This document shows positions 49,684 through 52,730 of a stretch of 52,730 nucleotides of DNA, one piece after another; positions within the stretch are counted from its first letter, which is position 1, and every line of letters begins with the position of its first letter. A program made the position numbers and the translations under genes. The notes under the pieces are model-generated. The model was given only the letters and a program-made list of their open reading frames with translations. It did no database searches and was not told the DNA's origin. This DNA is from Deltaproteobacteria bacterium (GTDB taxonomy: Bacteria; Desulfobacterota; Desulfuromonadia; Geobacterales; Geobacteraceae): the NCBI GenBank assembly GCA_021847245.1, contig JAJZUC010000011.1:1-52730 (forward strand), in the 5' to 3' direction.

Positions 49684-50940
49684 ATGGCGGTAACAAAGAG
49701 ATCGACAAAAGGCGCGGCCCTCACCCACGCCGAAATGGACGCCAACTGGGACGAGCTGATGGGGCTACTGACCCGGCTGGGAACGTATATCGCCAGCCAG
49801 ACGCCTGGGGCGAATCAGATTCCGGTGGTGAAGGCTGACTCCTCGCTTGCTTTGCCGGGAGCCCTTACCGTCAACACCGATGCGCTTGTAGTGGCTAGCA
49901 GCAAAAACGTAGGGATTGGCACAACAAACCCATTGGCGCGGTTGAGTCTCAGAGAGAACGGCACAACAGGAACAGCGGCATTACATCTGACAAATAGGAA
50001 TGGCACCATTACATATGCGGTTGCAGTCGATGCTGCCGTAGTCGATGACAAAAGCTTTACCATATTTGACACTACTGCGAATATTCCAAGGCTTGCCTTG
50101 ACAGCTACTGGCAGCATCCTAATAAACACAACCGCCGATGACGGCATTAACAAGTTGCGAGTGAATGGTGGGGCTGCAGTTGTTGGCGATTTAACTTTTG
50201 CATCAGATACAGATGAGCGATTTATAAAGACATCGTCAAATGGCGGAGCAATCAGGCTTCGTGGCAACTCAGCAGTAGCAAGTGATCGTGGGATAATGCT
50301 AGGCGCTGTCAATAATGCAGGGGTGTGGACTGAGTACGCAAGAATAAATTCAGATGAAGGCAACCTGCTGGTTGGGGCTTCGGCTCCTGTGCTTAACTCG
50401 CCTAAACTGTTTGTCGGACAGACGACATCCACCCAATCAGGTAATGGTCTATGGATACACGACGCGGCAACAGTGAATACCGGAGCGACTAGAATTGTAA
50501 TTAGTCAAACCCAATCAACAGCTAATGCCAATCCTTTCTTAGATTGTTACACGTCTACAGTAGCAACAAAAGTACTTACTATATTGGGTAGTGGCAACGT
50601 CCAGAACGCTAACAACTCCTACGGAGCATTATCTGACATTAAACTCAAGACCAACATCGAGCCTGCCAGAAGCTACCTGGACGACCTCTGCAAGGTTCAG
50701 ATCAAGAAGTACAACTTCAAATCTGATCCCGACGCACCTCAACAGATAGGTGTTATCGCTCAGGAGCTTGAACAAATCTTCCCCGGAATGATTGAGGAAA
50801 TACCGGATAGAGATGCAGAAGGCAATAACCTTGGGACAGTTACCAAGAGTGTTAAATACAGCGTATTCGTGCCTATGCTTATTACTGCAATCCAGACCTT
50901 GAAGGCTGAGATAGACCAACTCAAAGGAGTGACACCTTAA
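49684..50940 (+). CDS. Tail fibre with S74 intramolecular chaperone domain
   Basis: 418 residues. N-terminal TKRSTKGAALTHAEMDANWDELM is an adaptor; the centre is repetitive and low in GC compared with the tail genes before it; the C-terminus SDIKLKTNIEPARSYLDDLCKVQIKKYNFKSDPDAPQQIGVIAQELEQIFP is a peptidase S74 chaperone that trims itself after trimer folding. Likely receptor binding; composition suggests exchange by horizontal transfer. Confidence 0.88.
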   Translation: MAVTKRSTKGAALTHAEMDANWDELMGLLTRLGTYIASQTPGANQIPVVKADSSLALPGALTVNTDALVVASSKNVGIGTTNPLARLSLRENGTTGTAALHLTNRNGTITYAVAVDAAVVDDKSFTIFDTTANIPRLALTATGSILINTTADDGINKLRVNGGAAVVGDLTFASDTDERFIKTSSNGGAIRLRGNSAVASDRGIMLGAVNNAGVWTEYARINSDEGNLLVGASAPVLNSPKLFVGQTTSTQSGNGLWIHDAATVNTGATRIVISQTQSTANANPFLDCYTSTVATKVLTILGSGNVQNANNSYGALSDIKLKTNIEPARSYLDDLCKVQIKKYNFKSDPDAPQQIGVIAQELEQIFPGMIEEIPDRDAEGNNLGTVTKSVKYSVFVPMLITAIQTLKAEIDQLKGVTP

Positions 50941-51227
50941 TGCCCACACCCAACTACAAAGAGTCACAAGTCGCCGGTACCCAATGGCAACGCGCCGTGC
51001 GTGTCGTTGTGGAGAACCCGCTGAACGGTACCCCGTCCCTGATGTTCGTAGAGGAACAGGCAACGCAACTTGGCGACCGGATCATCACCGAGCCTTGCGC
51101 TAACTTGGGTGTTTCTTTCGACCCCAACAGCCAACTCCATGCCGACATCTACACCAAGCTCAACGAGCTTTACACCCTGCTCCGCGAGGCGCGGGATGCT
51201 GCCCAAGCTGTGACACCCACAATCTGA
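50940..51227 (+). CDS. Small protein after the tail fibre
   Basis: 95 residues, TAATG overlap with the fibre gene. WQRAVRVVVENPLNGTPSLMFVEEQATQLGDRIITEPCANLGVSFDP, then a helix. Possibly a fibre assembly partner; not recognised. Confidence 0.6.
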   Translation: MPTPNYKESQVAGTQWQRAVRVVVENPLNGTPSLMFVEEQATQLGDRIITEPCANLGVSFDPNSQLHADIYTKLNELYTLLREARDAAQAVTPTI

Positions 51228-51240
51228 CTGCGAGGTTATC

Positions 51241-51381
51241 ATGGAAATCACCCTGACGCTGAACGTTGAAGATGTCAATCTCGTCATTACGGCCCTGGCC
51301 GAACTCCCGTTTAAAGTTTCATGCAATTTGATCGGTAAAGTCCGGGACCAGGCAAGTGCCCAACTCGAACCAACAGAGTAA
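51241..51381 (+). CDS. Last small prophage gene
   Basis: 46 residues with GAGG upstream. MEITLTLNVEDVNLVITALAELPFKVSCNLIGKVRDQASAQLEP. Short helical proteins of this type often end tail operons; function unknown. Confidence 0.55.
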   Translation: MEITLTLNVEDVNLVITALAELPFKVSCNLIGKVRDQASAQLEPTE

Positions 51382-51462
51382 TCTGTTGACACCGTCCGCC
51401 TGTTTGCGGTAAATACAGAAATCACTACAGCGTATTTTCGGCAGTTTGCGGCACAAGATGTA

Positions 51463-51490
51463 TTGCAAAATCCACCATAAAACTTATAAT
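51463..51490 (+). promoter_or_regulatory. Phage-supplied promoter for tRNA-Thr
   Basis: TTGCAA (51463-51468), 16 nt, TATAAT (51485-51490), 27 nt before the tRNA 5' end. It lies inside the prophage and replaces the native promoter stranded at attL. The -10 is a perfect consensus. Confidence 0.65.
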
Positions 51491-51513
51491 TGCAGTATGT
51501 TACAAGAAAATTA

Positions 51514-51544
51514 TCACGCCACCTTAGCTCAGTTGGTAGAGCAA
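51514..51544 (+). repeat. attR: 31-bp direct repeat (tRNA-Thr 5' half)
   Basis: Identical to 13538-13568. Here the repeat continues into the chromosomal 3' half of the tRNA, rebuilding a complete gene. Confidence 0.85.
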
Positions 51545-51593
51545 TTGATTCGTAATCAATAGGTCGCCGGTTCGATTCCGGCAGGTGGCTCCA
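51518..51593 (+). tRNA. tRNA-Thr (anticodon CGT)
   Basis: 76 nt with encoded CCA. Acceptor GCCACCT/AGGTGGC, D arm GCTC-AGTTGGTA-GAGC, anticodon stem ATTGA/TCAAT with loop TTCGTAA (anticodon CGT, reads ACG), T arm GCCGG-TTCGATT-CCGGC. The 5' 27 nt come from the phage and the 3' part from the chromosome. Confidence 0.95.
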
Positions 51594-51605
51594 AAATGTC
51601 TTGTA

Positions 51606-51632
51606 ACCCGCCGATTTAAGGCGGGTTTTTTT
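51606..51632 (+). terminator. Terminator of tRNA-Thr
   Basis: ACCCGCC (51606-51612) and GGCGGGT (51620-51626) with a 7-nt loop and a run of T, 12 nt after the tRNA CCA. Confidence 0.85.
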
Positions 51633-51693
51633 GCGACTTTTTCATGGCCTTTGGCGACTGGTACAGTATTTGGTACAGTCCCGGAGGCCATTT

Positions 51694-52659
51694 GTGTTAC
51701 TACGGAGAGGCAAAACGTTCTATTGTCGGGTCTGGGTTCCGCTGGATATGAGGGAGCGTATCGGACGCAAGGAATTAAAGAAGAGTCTCAGAACAGATGA
51801 CCGGCAGACAGCAAGGACGGCGGCGAAACTATTGACAGCGAAAGCTGAACAATTCTTCTTCAGGGCGAGGGCTGGGGTGATGAGAGACAGGGAACTTGAG
51901 GTGCTAGCAGCTGAACTAATCGGAGAGTTTACCGGGAGAGTGGCCGAGCACAAAGACAACCGAAAAAATGTGATGGACTGGCTATTCTCAGAAAACGGCC
52001 TCTTGCCGCCAGTCGATCAGGACATGATCGAAACGACCCTGAAGACCCCGAAAACTCCAGACGATGTTGTCTATGTTGCAGAGTGGTACACGCGCCGGAT
52101 TGGAGAGCTTGAACAAGAGATAGCAACTGAGTCCTACAGCCGTCAGACTCGCTATTGGGTAAAGTGTCTGGTTGAAGCGAAGGGATTGAATGTTGAAGTC
52201 CCTCAGTCTGGATGGTTCAATGACCCTTATTATAAATTTCCTCCTCAATATGATGCCGAGTTCGACACATATTACCAGGACGAAGAAGAGCCGCCCACAC
52301 AGGAGGAAATAGAAGCGTGGAACTCCCCTGCTCCTCCTTCGTTTAACTCAGTATGTTTAACGCTTCTCCAGGCTCAGATTGACGCCTACCGGCACGAGCT
52401 GGAGAGAATCCAAGGTAAACGGAACACTCCCTTACAGGCCCAGGTATTGAAAAGAATCGAGGCGGCAAAGCCGAGACCGAAACTGTCCGAACTTTTTGAG
52501 GCATATAAAGACCAGAAAAGGACAACGAGCAAGTGGAGTGACAAGACACTACACAAATATACTGAATACATGCATGACATAACTAAGGCCATAGGAAACC
52601 GTGAACGGGAGCATTACCCCATTTTGACGTCATCCCTCAGGCGTTTTTTTGCAATATAG
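51694..52659 (+). pseudogene. Truncated tyrosine integrase of a second element at the tRNA 3' end
   Basis: Start GTG 51694 is set by GGAGG 7 nt upstream, giving LLRRGKTFYCRVWVPLDMRERIGRKELKKSLRTDDRQTA, the DUF6538-like N-terminus of phage/island integrases, followed by a long linker and a SAM-like segment (LSELFEAYKDQKRTTSKWSDKTLHKYTEYMHDITKAIG). The catalytic domain that should follow (R-H-R-Y) is missing: after about residue 305 the sequence changes and stops. The break coincides with the apparent edge of an insertion sequence at about 52610. A complete gene would be expected to run well beyond this point. Confidence 0.7.
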
Positions 52660-52730
52660 CCGCTCAAGACGACATCGAAGGTATCGTTGTAGAGCGCACA
52701 ACGCAACCTGAGCATGGTGTTCCCGTTTTC
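52614..52730 (-). CDS. Transposase C-terminal end (partial, enters from the right)
   Basis: 38 codons to a TAA at 52614-52616. The reading ENGNTMLRLRCALYNDTF, ending in a short basic tail (AKKRLRDDVKMG), resembles the C-terminus of ISKra4-like transposases as I remember them. It is read against the truncated integrase, so an insertion here would explain the integrase break. Too short for certainty. Confidence 0.4.
   Translation of the reverse strand, partial: ENGNTMLRLRCALYNDTFDVVLSGYIAKKRLRDDVKMG

Larger units (their letters stand above)
13538..51544. mobile_element. 38-kb prophage in tRNA-Thr(CGT), mosaic lambda/HK97-like siphophage
   Basis: Bounded by the 31-bp attL/attR repeat. It contains in order an integration/immunity block (minus strand), early and replication genes, packaging, head, lysis and tail modules (plus strand). 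Every essential siphophage module is present and intact by eye: portal, large terminase, protease-capsid, tail tube, frameshifted chaperone, tape measure of 1070 residues, fibre, endolysin, holin and spanins. The tail length implied by the tape measure suggests a long non-contractile tail; no sheath or baseplate-wedge genes are seen. It may be inducible. Confidence 0.9.

Overview
The window looks like the chromosome of a Geobacter-type bacterium (Desulfuromonadales/Geobacterales). The grounds are a PpcA-like triheme periplasmic cytochrome next to a ResB-type cytochrome c biogenesis gene, a SelD that itself contains selenocysteine, a GEMM-I riboswitch upstream of a cytochrome lipoprotein, and a GC-rich genome.

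Positions 1-13,530 are ordinary host chromosome. On the minus strand the order, read right to left, is alr - selD - corrinoid-activator-like ASKHA protein, then purH - purD - purE, then ppcA-like and resB (partial). On the plus strand a TPP riboswitch with an intrinsic terminator precedes thiED and thiC. On the minus strand a GEMM-I (cGAMP/c-di-GMP) riboswitch precedes a lipoprotein with DUF5666-like repeats, three fibronectin type III domains and a C-terminal monoheme cytochrome domain.

Positions 13,538-51,544 are a 38-kb, apparently complete prophage integrated in a tRNA-Thr(CGT) gene. A 31-bp direct repeat covering the 5' half of the tRNA marks its ends. The left end carries only the 5' half behind the native promoter. 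The right end carries the whole tRNA behind a promoter supplied by the phage. Leftward genes are a large serine integrase, three small genes and a CI-like repressor. Everything else runs rightward: Cro/CII-type regulators, small early genes, a P4-type primase-helicase, an array of 12 copies of a 9-bp iteron (likely origin), a zinc-ribbon HTH protein, a sliding clamp, a Nu1-like small terminase, an accessory region, an integron-integrase-like recombinase, large terminase, portal, a fused protease-capsid protein, lysis genes (endolysin, holin, overlapping spanins), tail tube, frameshifted tail chaperones, tape measure, tail tip and an S74 tail fibre.

The most unusual part is about 27.4-31.2 kb. 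A tyrosine recombinase with the IntI-specific insertion lies directly upstream of, and is translationally coupled to, the large terminase. Beside it are lower-GC accessory genes bounded by hairpins, of which at least one aligns well with an integron attC site. This is a candidate phage-borne integron. The iteron array and a 72-bp inverted copy of a tail-gene segment in the early region are further unexplained structures.

Positions 51,594-52,730 hold a second integration at the 3' end of the same tRNA: a tyrosine integrase that loses its catalytic domain, apparently cut by an insertion sequence whose transposase 3' end enters from the right.
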